From NCBI GenBank assembly GCA_033558025.1, contig JAUCEF010000005.1, positions 5,766,001-5,830,000 on the forward strand: a stretch of 64,000 bases of DNA, read 5' to 3'. This document shows, in pieces, positions 19,904 through 30,829 of this stretch. Each line of letters starts with the position of its first letter. Position 1 is the first letter of the stretch. The DNA is from Phytophthora sp. 'mugwort' (Eukaryota; Oomycota; Peronosporomycetes; Peronosporales; Peronosporaceae). The position numbers were made by a program, and so were the translations under genes. The notes beneath the pieces were generated by a model. That model did not search any database, was not told where the DNA came from, and was given only the letters and a program-made list of their open reading frames with translations.

Positions 19904-22078
19904 ATGACGAAGACCACGACATCACCAAGCCCCGCGGCGCCCAGTGCACTCGCAACATCTGCCGACACGTCCGTGCCCGAAGCCGCCGCGTCCAACGCTG
20001 GCCCATGAAGACAAAGAGTCAGACAAAGGCGGTCTCCGCCCCCAAGAGGTCGGAAAGGCGAAGACCCCGCGGATTAGCCTCAAGCAGAAGGCGAAGACAA
20101 AGAAAATCAAGACCCCGGCCCGCAGAGCGGCGTTGTCGGCCGCACGCCGTGGCAAGCGACACGAAGTGTCCGGCCAGGCCCGGTGGGTCCGCTAAGCGAT
20201 GAGTCAGAGACGAGAATGACGACGGGTGGTCAATGCTAACCTCGTCCTTCCCGACGAGGACACCTCTAACAAGACTACATCCGCTGCTAAGGCGAAGCCT
20301 CCGGCGCCTGCGGAGAGCTCGGTCGATCCGACCACACCGTCAGCTGAAGCCCCCCCACCACCACACCGTCATCCGATGCGGTCCCGTCGACCACGTCGTC
20401 TGCCGAAGCGGCCCCGCCGACCAGCACACCCGAGGCACCCACGGTCCCGGAGAAAGGTCTGGCAAAGGACCTGCACGCCGATGCGCCTGCTGAGGTGGCT
20501 CCGTCCAAGCCTCTCGTAGAGACACCCATCGCTGGCGTGGAGGCGAAGGACAAGACGCCTACGGATCCCATACGGGACGTGTTAGTGACCCGAAGGACCC
20601 GCTCCCTCTGCCCGAAGACGTTTCCCACGGGGTGGACTATGAGTTGTCGGAGGACGAACACGAGTCACCGCCGTCTTCTCCACAGCTCATTGAGCAGCAG
20701 CGTGCTATTCGTCCGGGAAGCCCAGCGAGCCCGCGCTAGCAAAGCTGCCATGGGGTGAGCCAAGCTGGTGCTTAAGGGTTCCGAAGCCCCGGCTGAGCCA
20801 GCCTCTCCTGCGCCTCAGCTCGAGGAGCCGCTGAGCATCACCCATGCCGGTCTCGATGAGGGACTGGACCCCGCGCGTCTGCAGCGCGACAGCCGTGAGA
20901 TACGTGCGCGAGCGTGCGGACGCAGCACGTCTTGACACCGAAAGATCTCAAGACCGCAAACGAGAACACGAGCCGTCGGCCCCGCGAAGTCGTGAGCAGC
21001 TGCTAGCGCATCGCATCTGGTCTCCGAAGGAATATGCGCCGTATTTGCGGCGAAGCCGTCAGCCTGGAGTAACCCTAACCAGCTGCGAGGAGTATCCAAT
21101 CGTCCTTGCGAGCGATACACCTCTCGTCGACAGACCAACGAGGTTGAGTTTGAGGGATGGCTCCGCCACGCCGGGTACCCAGTAGCCGAGTTTCTGCGGA
21201 CGCCTCATCGATTAGAATTGGCTCGTGCTGCGGCGTCTTCGTTTTAGCATGGCGATGCTGATAGCCGACCGGGTTTGGGATCGACGTTGGGATGTCTGAG
21301 ACTTGCCCATACCACACTCAACGGGGTCGTGGCGAAGGTGCATACGTCGAGGCAGTCGCAGCCCGTTGAACCTAGGAGCGTTCTAGGGCCTGTTAGCGCC
21401 GACCGCCGCGAGGCGCCTTTCCGTCTCCCACGTAGTATCGGACGAGGATAAACGCGCCACTTCACCAGATACTGGTCGACGTCCGTTGTTTCACCAGCTT
21501 CTCCGCATAGAAGGACTGCTCCCCATCACTACCCAGTAGGGTGGAGGAGGCCGGAGCTGCCGTTGCTGGGTCGTCGAGGCCCGACTTGAAGCCACCGACT
21601 GGTTCGGGAAACCTTGTGGAAGCGATGACGAATTGCCAGAGACTTTTGGACGTTCATCGAACGGATATGATCGCTTTGCGTGGCCGTCAACAGCTCCTGA
21701 AAACGCGATTGGAGAGGGATTGCGTCAGGCACCCGACGTAGACGCGGAGAGGCACCGCCTGTGGATGAAGGGGATCGCTTGGAGCAGGACTTGAAGCAGT
21801 CTGAGATGCGTTTCCGTCATTCGCTCGAAGAGCATGTCGGGTTGGTCCGGGATCGCTATGATCGCGTCCGACGCTTGGAGCGGCACCCACCTGTCGAACC
21901 GGTGATCGTGCGATTCCCACCGATTCCATGTCGATGTCCTGCGATCCCGGACGGCGCGGGGACGGAGCCGGTCGCGGAGCTGGGGCCTGGCCTCTTGACG
22001 TTCGCTGAGGAAACGTGTCATAGCCGCTTAGAAGTACGTCTCCAAACCACTCGTCAGCTCCTGGACCGGATCCGCTGA
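19904..22078 (+). pseudogene. antisense MTKT ORF of Gypsy family F
   Basis: Starts MTKTTTSPSPAAPSALATSA at 19904. Continues across frameshifts with Pro/Ala-rich and Lys-rich stretches, DPKDPLPLPEDVSHGVDYEL (about 20590-20650; compare DPEL.VDYE of family A), SEDEHESPPSSPQLIEQQRA, a charged segment (RYVRERADAARLDTERSQ, about 20910), and C-terminal coiled coils (LVEAMTNCQRLLDVHRTDMI; LEQDLKQSEMRFRHSLEEHV, about 21780-21840) ending LLDRIR at 22078. The order MTKT start, acidic VDYE block, basic block, coiled-coil end matches the family A ORF although the DNA has diverged strongly. No known domain. Broken by several frameshifts. Confidence 0.55.
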
Positions 22079-22172
22079 CCGGATCCGGGCTTGCGACGGT
22101 CTCGCCGGACATGGAGCCAAGATCTTATCTCCAGAGTGCTCGCAGAACGTGACTGCAGCATCGCGGCATCCG

Positions 22173-23035
22173 TCACGGCTCCGATGAGCTGCTGGATCCG
22201 ACTTCTGACGTAGCCGACGCGTACTGCGATGATCCTGTGTGGTACTCCGGCGACCTGGTGTACGCCGCCTTGGTTTCGGGCGACGAGACGTATCCAGCCT
22301 TGGCCTCCATTGTCGAGATGTGCTCGGTCTTGATCTCGGGTGCTACAGCCGCCGATCGCTCGCCCACGAGGGGCTTCAACAAGTTGAAGAGCGATGCGGC
22401 CGAGATCCGGATCGTATCAGCGTCCAACTAGAACAGGTCGTCAGCGTCGAACGCTCCTGCCGTAAGACCGGCCTCTTCCAGCATCCTCAGCTCAGATCCA
22501 TCGCGGCGTCCAGCTTGTTTGTGGTTGACGACGGAGGCGACACAGGTCCGGTGGGGATCCGAGCTGCTTCAGCTGCAGGATCCGCACCACTGGGTCCTTG
22601 CGCAGGAAGTCGTTCAGCTCCATACGCACGTACGCCGACTCCAGCTTAGATCGTGACCAGGTAGACTTCACTACAGCCCGATCTTCACTATCCGAGTCTG
22701 GTGCCTTGAGTTTCTTCCGTGCGGCCTTCGTCTTCTTCTTAGACGTGGCACTTGAGGCCGCTGGGGTGGTGGATGAAGGATCATTCGCTCTCGCGAATGA
22801 TCCTTCGTCCGGCAGGTCCTGACTCGCGTCAAGACCTGCGGGGTCCCCGAAGGGACCTGAAAAGCGAGGTTTCTCTTCCTAATCCATTGCCAGACCATCC
22901 TCTTTTCCGTCGGCAGAGCTCCTCCCAGGGCTCGGCCGATCTGTGGATATCTCTTTCAGCGACGCCATCGGCGATCCAGTCTCCGTCAGCGCTTCATCCC
23001 CCGATCCATTGCTCACTTGCGCATCATCTTAAGAC
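22173..23035 (-). pseudogene. gag N-terminal fragment of family F element
   Basis: Minus-strand reading from about 23035 gives DDAQVSNGSGDEALTETGSP and MASLKEISTDRPSPGRSSAD. An in-frame stop follows, then KKKTKAARKKLKAPDSDSED, LESAYVRMELNDFLRKDPVV (about 22640-22570) and, after another stop, MDADTIRISAASLFNLLKPL (22427). It resembles a gag N-terminus; the start codon is not evident. It directly adjoins the antisense ORF, so protease, RT and integrase are missing. Confidence 0.4.
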
Positions 23036-23122
23036 TCACGGTGAAATCCCGCGTCGCTAAGAGATCCAGGCATGCGCACCATTGTGGTGCAGTGGATCCG
23101 CTGAAATTCAGTAGAATCCCAA

Positions 23123-23485
23123 CTCACAGTACTGCGCCCAGACACCGACTAACAGAGGGGGTACTCCGACGGCCGTGTTGTTGCTGAGTGGTTCACCTTG
23201 TGTACTCGTTGGCGGGCTGGGACTGATCTCTCGTTGACACAGGATGCGCACTTGCGGGCCATGGACGTTCTTGTAGGGACTGGAAGGGTGTCGATCTGCG
23301 CGGGTATCCCTGCGCACGAAATCCGGTGTCGGTTTGGTCTTGAGCGCTTGCGTAGACCTTGTGGGTTCGTAATAGAGATACGGGATCCGGATTTGTTCCT
23401 TCTTGAGGGTGTCCTTGCTCCTTATTGAAGTTGTCCTTGTTCCTTTAAGATGCTTGCCGCCTCCAATAGCGGGATCTTGCCTGTG
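23123..23485. repeat. diverged copy of the A block of repeat X
   Basis: Shares CTGCGCCCAGACACCGACTAAC, CACCTTGTGTAC.CGT.GG and AAGATGCTTGCCGC..CC with 38945-39290 and 48850-49170. It ends abruptly at TTGC where Gypsy C RNase H sequence begins, so it marks an old junction that truncates that element. Confidence 0.65.
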
Positions 23486-23745
23486 TAGTTTTCCCGTGAG
23501 GTTCGGACTCGTCATGACCCACTTCAACGCCGCATGATCCGTCACGATGGTGAACGTCCGGCCATACAGATACGATCGGAACAATTTAATCGCCCATACC
23601 ACTGCCAAGCATTCCAGCTCGGTGGTCCCGTACTTGCCTCCCGTTGGACTGTTTGTTTAACTTGCTCGCATACGCTACCGCTGCCATCCACCGCCATGAT
23701 CCAGCAGACACGCGCCCAACCACCCCGGGCTCGCATCCGCCACAC
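23486..23745 (-). pseudogene. RNase H fragment, Gypsy C copy 1
   Basis: Minus strand: AVAYASKLNKQSNGRQ, MAVVWAIKLFRSYLYGRTFT and IVTDHAALKWVMTSPNLTGK, the usual Gypsy RNase H blocks with the IVTDH Asp. It ends at the junction with the X-like repeat. The matching part of copy 2 is at 42300-42500. Confidence 0.8.
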
Positions 23746-23815
23746 AAAAAAAAAACTCGAACGGGAAGTTGAATGTTGGGGTATCTAACAACTGGTTTCG
23801 TCGTTAGGATAGCTT

Positions 23816-24911
23816 TTACTCGCTCAAAAAACCCCATCTTGCGGTGCCCCCCCCCCATTCCCAATCTACGTTCTTTCTTAATAACGTCCTCAATGGCGCC
23901 ATCATCGAGCCAAAGCCCGCTACGAACCTTCGGTTATATCCCGCCAGTTGTACGAACCGCTTCACCTCAACAGCATCCTGCGGCTTCGGATAGCATCGTA
24001 CTGCTGTAACCAGCCGCTCCAGTGGATGTACTCCCTCGCTACTGAGCTCGTGCCCAAGATACTCCATCGAGTTCGTCACAAACGTACACTTCTTCAACTT
24101 GAGTGTGAGACCTACAGCTACCAACCGCTCAAACACGCACGCCAACTCGATCACATGTCACTTAATGCCTCCTCGAGTGTAACAATGTCATCTAGATAGG
24201 CCAGACCAGTAGTCCACGTCAGACCTCGTAGTACTTGGTTCATCATACGCTGAAATGTAGAAGGCGCGTTCGTCAAACCAAACGGCATACGAACGAAACG
24301 ATATAACCCCTTTCATCGTGGTGGAACCCCTTTTTTTCTTCGTAGTAAAAGCTGTTTTGTCTCGATCTCCGGGTGCCATTCGGATCTGCCAATAGCCTGC
24401 TTTCAGGTCCAAGGTGCTGAAAAGCAAAGCTCCACCCAGCGCCTCTAACGTCTCATCTATCCGGGGTAACGGATACACATCTTTCTTCGTAATTGTGTTG
24501 AGAGCTTGGTAATCTACGCAGAATCGCGCTTCGCCGTCCTTTTGCGAACCAGAACCACGGGGAATCCCCAAGCTCCATTATCCTCCTCGATCACATCTGC
24601 TAAAACATCTTCTGCACATTCGAATTAAAGACTGCATCCTCCGTCTGAGCTTGCCTGCGTCGCTTCAGCATGATAGGGGTCGCATCGCCCGTATCAATGT
24701 GGTGTTCAAGATTTAATGACGTGGCGGGTGGGCAATCCCCATCGCTCGTCTCAGACTTCGGTACAAGCTCGTAGCAATCGCAACACAGTTGTCTGCTTCC
24801 TTCGTCAACTGTGCCAATGTTCACCGCGTCCTCTTCTTTCAATGGATCATCCATTTCGCCCAACTCGTCTAGCCAAGCTTGTACCCGTTCTCGTTGCATC
24901 CGTCCGTTCAT
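23816..24911 (-). pseudogene. reverse transcriptase, Gypsy C copy 1
   Basis: Minus strand. The 5' part 24911-24600 is the pre-RT linker (LKRRRQAQTEDAV). RT reads ARFCVDYQALNTITKKDVYP, LLFSTLDLKAGYWQIRM (catalytic D in TLDL) and DKTAFTTKK. A frameshifted stretch at about 24340-24220 should encode the FGL.NAPSTFQ and YxDD blocks. The thumb reads KLKKCTFVTNSMEYLGHELS. The frameshift after AFTTKK is the same in copy 2. Confidence 0.88.
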
Positions 24912-25204
24912 CTCGAGACCTTCAACGTCCTCGTCCAGAGGTATCCAGGTGCCTAGCTCCTTTTAGTCGGTAGCCGCACTTGATCACCTTGCGTATTGAT
25001 CGCTGGAACCCATGCCCATCCATTTTCGCGGTTGTCACTGTAGCCGCTAGCATTACCATACCCAGCCTACAGGTAGGGAGGAAGATGACCCACTCTGCGT
25101 CCTTCGCCGTTACCGACACTTGTACCGGTGTCACCGTACTACCCGCCAGCTGCGTCCTGGCTACGATCCGCACAGCAGCTACCTTGCACTTCTCTCTCCC
25201 TCGT

Positions 25205-25665
25205 TTACGCCCCTGGTCGTTCTAACGTTCTAAACGGAGTCACTACTGTACGTCCAGCATCTCGGTAACGGACCTCGTTGTGGTCAAAGTCCATTGTCGC
25301 TCCGTGCTTCTGCATAAAGTCTACTCCTAGCAAGAACTCGTCCGTACATCCGGCTAGGATGCACGCTTCCACCGATACCGTCTCGTTGAACACGCTGAAC
25401 AATTCAAACCTTCACACCCCAACGACATCAGCAAGAAGCCACCTATGCCCTCGACATAGTCCACTGGGGCTTCTTTCATCACATTATCGCCAAACTTCAT
25501 CCACTCGGTGCCCGCCACCGTAACGCGCGCACAGCTGTCCAACTTGACGCACCGCCGGTCACCAGCCACAGCCATGGTTGCCGTCGGAAGCCCGTCGTCA
25601 GAGCCAATGTATTCTACCGTGTCCGCTACGGCATGCCGCGCAACTCGCCCTCGTTGCTGCTTCAC
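25205..25665 (-). pseudogene. aspartic protease region, Gypsy C copy 1
   Basis: Minus strand: VKLDSCARVTVAGTEWMKFG (LDSCA contains the catalytic-type D.S), APVDYVEGIGGF, and in the next frame VNETVSVEACILAGCTDEFL then GVDFMQKHGATMDFDHNEVR. This is a retropepsin-like domain placed between gag and RT. A frameshift near 25390 breaks it. The 25670-26500 stretch on the same strand is an Ala/Gly-rich gag-protease linker. Confidence 0.7.
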
Positions 25666-26576
25666 GAGGCTCAGCGCGCCGACTGGTCCTGACTATCCGT
25701 TCTTTCCGTATATGCTTGACTTAGACGTTGCTACCGGTGGCCTTCTAACGCTAGCTTTGCGTCCTCCGCCTCACGTCTGCGTTCGGCTCCTTGTGCCTCC
25801 ACTGCGTGCCGTTACCCAGGATTCAGCTCGCATCCAGCGCTCGGTCACCTCTCTTGAACCGTCTTCAGACGTTGCCGCTTGGTCTGCTTGTGTGCCTTCC
25901 GTCGCGCCGCTCGGAGCTGTGCAACTCTCACTCCTGCCTTATCTTCCTTCGATGCTGTCAAGTCGCGAAGTTCTCGTCCGCGCCCGGCGTCGTTTCCATT
26001 CGGGCTACCATCATCGTAGCACTCGTCGCTGCCTCTATCGCTTTGGTCATGGTTGCGCCTTCTCCAGACTCGAGGCCTATCCTGCCGCCATCCGCGCCTT
26101 CTCCACTTCTTAGTCCGCTGTCGTCGTCGAGCCCTATGTCGCCTCGCTTCTCAGCAACACACACACCGATCCCGCCTGCTCCGTCGTACAGCTCACGCTT
26201 CCAGTCGACCCGGACGAAGCATGCCGCCGTCATCGCTGGCCTCACGGTGGCAACGTAGCGTGCAGCTCGGCCTTCATCCCGTACGCTCATCTGTTCAGTT
26301 ATCTGCTCCATTCCCTTAGCACGTCCAAATTTGTTTTTGCCCTTCGTCACCGACAAGACGCGAGTCGGTTGCAACGGCACAAGTCGCTCGTCGCCAACAC
26401 TCGCCCTGTTCAACTCATCCGTGACTTGGCTTTGAGCTGTCTGCTGACTGCCTTCTCGTCCCTTCTCGTCTTCGTTCATTGATCGGGGAGCCTCCTTTAT
26501 CATCAGACGCTGTACACCCGCTATTGCGCCCGCTGGTCGTTTCCCTCCGACTTCTTTAGCTCGTGTCCTCGCCGCT

Positions 26577-28610
26577 TCAAGTACCCATCGTTCCTTTCCT
26601 TGGCGTCGTCATCGGACAGCGTGCTAAGTGACCAAGCTTGTTGCACGCGTAGCACTTCGCCTCGTTCGGACATCGACTATCCCAGTGACCCTGCTGCCCC
26701 CAATTGAAGCAATGGTCACTACCGGGTGAGCCCACCATCGTTCCGCCATCTCGTCCTGGTCGCCAACTACCGGGCAGCTGTTCTCGCCGCTCTACTTCTC
26801 TTCCATGGTCGCTTGCCTCACGGCTGCTTGAACTTCCTCGGCTTCGGTCGTCCAGCTGGTTTATCGTCACTGGAGTCGTCTCGGTCGCGCTTCTGCTTGA
26901 GTTGGCTGCACCTGGCTCAGGTCTCGGTCGGTTCTCGGTTGGCGAAGCTGTAGTCCGTAGTCCTCTCCGCCTTCTTCGGCTCGTACCAGTACTTGCCGTT
27001 CCATACGTATCCTGGTAGTGGATCCCAAGTGCCGGAGATCGCTTGTACATGCCCTGTGGGTTGGTAAAGAGTGCCATCGACTGTAATCCACCAGCTGTCA
27101 TATCCGGCGTTCTGCATCAGCCGCCATAACCGCTGCCAATCCCGTGCCGCTGATTCCAGGTTTCACATTCGTCTGGCCCATCGTGCCGTCTATCATATCA
27201 CATAGCGGCTAGGTGCTGCCGCCCAGGACTGTCCAATATTTATCATTCGTTGTGCCACATTGCCCATAGGGTCATCGATCTCCGTGGCTTTTTCCACCGC
27301 CTCTTCCAAAGTCATCGGTCTGGGTTCCTGCTTCACGAGCTTTTTCGTCGTCTTATCCAGACACCGGTAGAACTGAACTAGCAGTACTCGTTCACTGACC
27401 TTGTCCCTGCCTACCACGTCTCGAAGTCCTGCCGCGAAGTCAGCATGCGTTTCACCAGGCATCATTCGCCGCATGCTTACTCGCCACTCGGCAGCAGACA
27501 TATCTAGCTTCTCACCATACCATCGAAGTAACCCCTTCTTCAGGTAGGCCCACGCTCGTTTCCTACCTGATAGTTTCCGGTTCATATCCACCCACCATTT
27601 GGCTGCGTTGTCCAACAACTTGTTTCCTAAGATGAAGTAGAGTGCCCGATCCGACCATGTGTCACGCCCTGATTCCTCGGCACCCTTTAACGCCAGTTTC
27701 ACTCGATCCATCCAGGTCAACACTGACACTTTTGGTGAAGGCGTGAACGTAGGGAGCTCCAGGTCCTTCACGCTCTTCCTTCGAGGTCGTTGCTCATGCC
27801 GATGTCGTCTGTGCTACACATGTCCATGATGTCGCACGCGTTGCTCTCGTCGTCCTCAATGTCCACGTCTCTCATGTGGCTCGTCAGATTCACTGTTAGA
27901 GCTGCTTTTGATGCTCTCAGATCACTGCTACTGCTGTTCCCGTTGCGACGGTGGCTGCCGCCTCCACGTCGATCATCGTCATTTGACGACGTGTCTGAAC
28001 TACTACTCCCGTCCGAGGAGGGAGGATCCGCGCCGCGTACTCTTCGAGCTTAAGACCGACGAATACCGTCACGCTGCTCTCGTCGCGCCGATTCGTCATC
28101 AACTTCCCCGTGTTCACGACGCGCTACCCGTCGACCGCCATCATGCCGTTGGTGTCGCTCAGCCCGCGACTATCTTCGCCCCGGTTCCGTGCTATCTGAT
28201 AGCCATCGTCGGGGTCCTTCTCGTTGCTCATCAACTGGTGAAGCTGGTTGCAATCCAGCCACGGCCGCTGTCAACTCCGCCTGTAAGCCTACCATCACTG
28301 TCGTTAGTTGCTGTAGCGTGGTGCCAATGTCCGTTATCTCCAGTCTCTTCGCGGCAGAGTTATCGTCGTCCTTCATTTCTTCGTCAGCCGATGGACTCCG
28401 CGCCACCGACGTCTAATGCTGTTGGACGTTTCTTTGAGGAAGCCGGCCGACTCGCTCAGCACGATCGTCCATGCCTTAGTTCAATAGTTGCGTGCCACTT
28501 GCTTCGTCCATATCGTTTTCCGCCGCCGCTTCACTCAACTGGATAGGTGCCGGCCTCTCCTTTCCAGTTCTCAGCACCATCCCTGTTTGTATCGCGGGTG
28601 TCGTTGCCAT
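26577..28610 (-). pseudogene. gag of Gypsy C copy 1
   Basis: Minus strand from ATG 28610 (MATTPAIQTGMVLRTGKERP). A coiled-coil segment (EITDIGTTLQQLTTVMVGLQ, about 28350) is followed by an acidic linker (MRDVDIEDDESNACDIMDM, about 27860). The capsid is at 27771-27193 (LTWMDRVKLALKGAEESGRD, WWVDMNRKLSGRKRAWAYLK, ETHADFAAGLRDVVGRDKVS). A zinc knuckle lies at about 26710-26640 (CFNWGQQGHWDSRCPNEAKC; first CCHC C-x2-N-x-G-x4-H pattern imperfect, second CYACNKLGHLARC). The capsid ORF is a clean 192 codons; elsewhere frameshifts and stops occur. Confidence 0.82.
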
Positions 28611-29270
28611 ATATACTGTCGTTCTTCGGTTCAATCGTACACCTTGCCTAGGCCCTGAACGACCACCATGAAACAAGTCTAGGGTCACCTGCTTGCCGGC
28701 GGGTCCGTATAACTCCGGTGCTGGCCGCGTTGGTCTGTCCCGGTCTGCTGCCTCCCTACCCCACTTCACGACACTTAACACCAGTTGGCTCGGTCACCCG
28801 CGCCGAAACGTCTCCGTTCCTACTTGTCTCATTTCTCGTTCTCGTTCTCGTTTGCTCTACGACACTGTGCAAGGACTTCTCGTTTGCTCCGTTCGTCAAC
28901 AGAGACTTCTCGTTCTCGTTTGCTCTACGACACTGTGCAAGGACTTCTCGTTTGCTCCGTTCGTCAACAGAGACTTCTCGTTCTCGTTTGCTCCGTCCAC
29001 TGACAGAGACTTCTCGTCCAACTCACCTACACTACACCAGTCCGTCCCGCGAGCTCTGCTCACCGTCCCTGAATCCCGCAGGTGGCGTCTGCTCTGCACC
29101 TCGAGAGCCCAATTGCCCACAGATCCCGCGATCTGCACCCCGTACCGCCCAGAACCCAGCCCGCCGCCCCACTCGTCCGTTCCATCGTAGCTCGTCCTTC
29201 ACTCCCTCTCGTCCGTTCCTCGTTCGTCTGCTACGCACTGCCGCCTCCAATACTCATCGGGCGCAGTGTT
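28611..29270 (-). repeat. putative 5' LTR/leader of Gypsy C copy 1
   Basis: Lies between the end of a second C element's 3' sequence (29271-29640) and the gag ATG. The minus strand beyond the conserved CAACAAGACCACGCAG diverges from the other C copy (50540). I could not fix LTR ends because no second copy of this segment is in the window. Short ORFs here are low complexity. Confidence 0.4.
28841..29015. repeat. 68-bp tandem repeat
   Basis: Two near-perfect 68-base units plus a partial third. The TTTGCTCTACGACACTGTGC block starts at 28851 and again at 28919, and the CTTCTCGTTCTCGTTTGCTC junction recurs at about 28975. The unit length is not a multiple of three, so it is not coding. Confidence 0.85.
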
Positions 29271-29640
29271 CTGCGTGGTCTTGTTGCGGGACAGTGCACT
29301 CGACACTGCCAATTCCAAAGGAGCTCGACCTGCTCGCCTTCCTTACTCGTCCGGCTCGGTCAACCACCAATGTCTCGGCCACCTTGAGCCGCTCATTCCC
29401 GCCCCTTCGCCGCGATCTTTCCTCTCCCAGCTCTCGTTTAAGTAGCCATCAGCACTAGTTGCTGCTTGAGGGTCGTGACTGTACACTGTCGCGTCCCCAT
29501 CCAGCCGCTCAACTTCAACATTGATGCCGTCCTGCCGTAACCGCGCGTCGCCCACTTCATGTCGTTCACCGGGCCAGTGGGCGTCCACATTGTTCCGGGG
29601 CCACTTCGACCCGTTACAACCCCTACATACCCATTTGCAT
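29271..29640 (-). pseudogene. 3' end of another Gypsy C element
   Basis: Minus strand: GCNGSKWPRNNVDAHWPGER, RLDGDATVYSHDPQAATSAD, then a tail ending near ACAAGACCACGCAG. Closely matches 50170-50540 on the plus strand, the extreme 3' part of the other C element. Here it lies upstream of a gag gene, so two C units abut in tandem. Confidence 0.7.
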
Positions 29641-29644
29641 CTCA

Positions 29645-30640
29645 TATGTAACTTTGTACAGTTTTTCTAGGGATAATAACTTTATACAGCTTTTCTAGGA
29701 ACTCAACTCGGAAGCACGGATGATAGTGCCTTCTGCCTCTCCATCCTACTCATACATGTAGCTGATGTCCTCCTTGCTCCTCTCATCTAATCCGTTGAAG
29801 ATGGAGATGGCCGTCTTGGCGAGCGCTGTCTTCAGCTTGATAGCGAGCATTACCCGCGACTTCCCCTGTAGGGCCATTGTCGGTCATTGAGGATGAGGTC
29901 CCGCTTTTAGTGGATCCTCATCCAGCCCTCCCCCCACCCCATAAGCGATTGCATGCAGGGCACGGCTCCGATTCGGTTATGTGGGAGTGGGGCGCGGCAC
30001 CGTAGGTGCTCCCGCTTCGCGCGCTTTATTTGTAGGCATAGATTTTCGAATCTCAAATCCTGTTTAAATCGTTGTTATCATAGCATGGGGATATTAGTTG
30101 CGACTAGTACCGGAAGTGGGAGCGGTTACTGTGCAAGTTTGTCTTCATATCACCTTTGCGTTATTACGACGTTCGCAATGACTCCGTCTGTTTTGCTGAA
30201 TCCGAATTTTACGGTAATGTGTTTTTGAGCTAAGATCAAGTGCGAACCAAAACCTAATCTGTAAATGTCCTTAAAGTCATACCCACCCGGGACACCACGG
30301 CCGATCGCAGGTCCCAGGTGTTTAGCGACTCGTCCTACCCCGCGTCCAGCTTTAGAATACGCCATCAAGGCAAAGAACGGGAGTTGTTCGGAGATCAGCA
30401 AGTAAAGCGAGGGACGGCGAAAAAGCCTCAAACGAGCGCACCGTATTGTGCTTCGCCCAATAATAGTCGGTATAGGGGTGAAAGGATCGAAACGCTTTGA
30501 CGAGATATTGTACATATACGGTGTGTGCGTAACCACTGCCGCTAACAACTATTATAAATCCTTTTAAATCGTTTGGCCTACTCATGGGATTCTTCTCGCC
30601 TCACTCCACTATGCTTTCGCTTCTCGAGGCAGGAGATACA
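29645..30640. other. spacer upstream of the GDPD gene, no clear gene
   Basis: No gene that I can support. A GGTGGGGGGAGGGCTGG-type G/C run lies at about 29920-29940, and AATTTTACGGTAA at 30205-30217 recurs at 58770. ORFs at 29953, 30150 and 30318 overlap each other on opposite strands and lack motifs. Confidence 0.4.
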
Positions 30641-30641
30641 G

Positions 30642-30656
30642 TCTCATTTCAAATCA
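30642..30656 (+). promoter_or_regulatory. candidate oomycete initiator-like element
   Basis: TCTCATTTCAAATCA resembles the oomycete core promoter (initiator YCAYTYY plus flanking region, from memory) and lies 174-188 bases before the GDPD ATG at 30830. A second TCATTC lies at 30821, too close to be useful. The 5' leader would be long for an oomycete, so this is tentative. Confidence 0.3.
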
Positions 30657-30829
30657 CAGAAATAGGCGCTTGTAATGCCCATCTACGACCAGCTTTGACG
30701 CCGGGACGTCCAGTCCTGATCCCTTTGTCATTTACCTCACTTCCGAATTCGTCACGAGGACCACCGCATTTGACTCCGCTCCCGGCAATCGCTTGGTCTC
30801 CAGAAGAAAACCGTATTTATTCATTCGCC

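Larger units (their letters stand above)
23486..28610 (-). mobile_element. Ty3/Gypsy retrotransposon family C, copy 1 (3' truncated)
   Basis: Minus strand, gag ATG at 28610 through protease, RT and part of RNase H, truncated at 23485. Integrase is absent from this copy. Several homopolymer-associated frameshifts are present, and some are shared exactly with copy 2 (40379-43310). Not active as it stands. Confidence 0.88.

Noticed and set aside
25508..26113. Long plus-strand ORF (201 codons) within Gypsy C
   Set aside because: It is the complement of the gag-protease linker on the minus strand, which carries the recognisable domains on both sides.
28718..29458. 246-codon plus-strand ORF
   Set aside because: Built largely from the 68-bp tandem repeat read in successive frames and from the antisense of the Gypsy C 3' end.
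30584..30829. In-frame upstream start for the phosphodiesterase
   Set aside because: The extra 82 residues lack conservation-like features and would bury the clear signal peptide at 30830.
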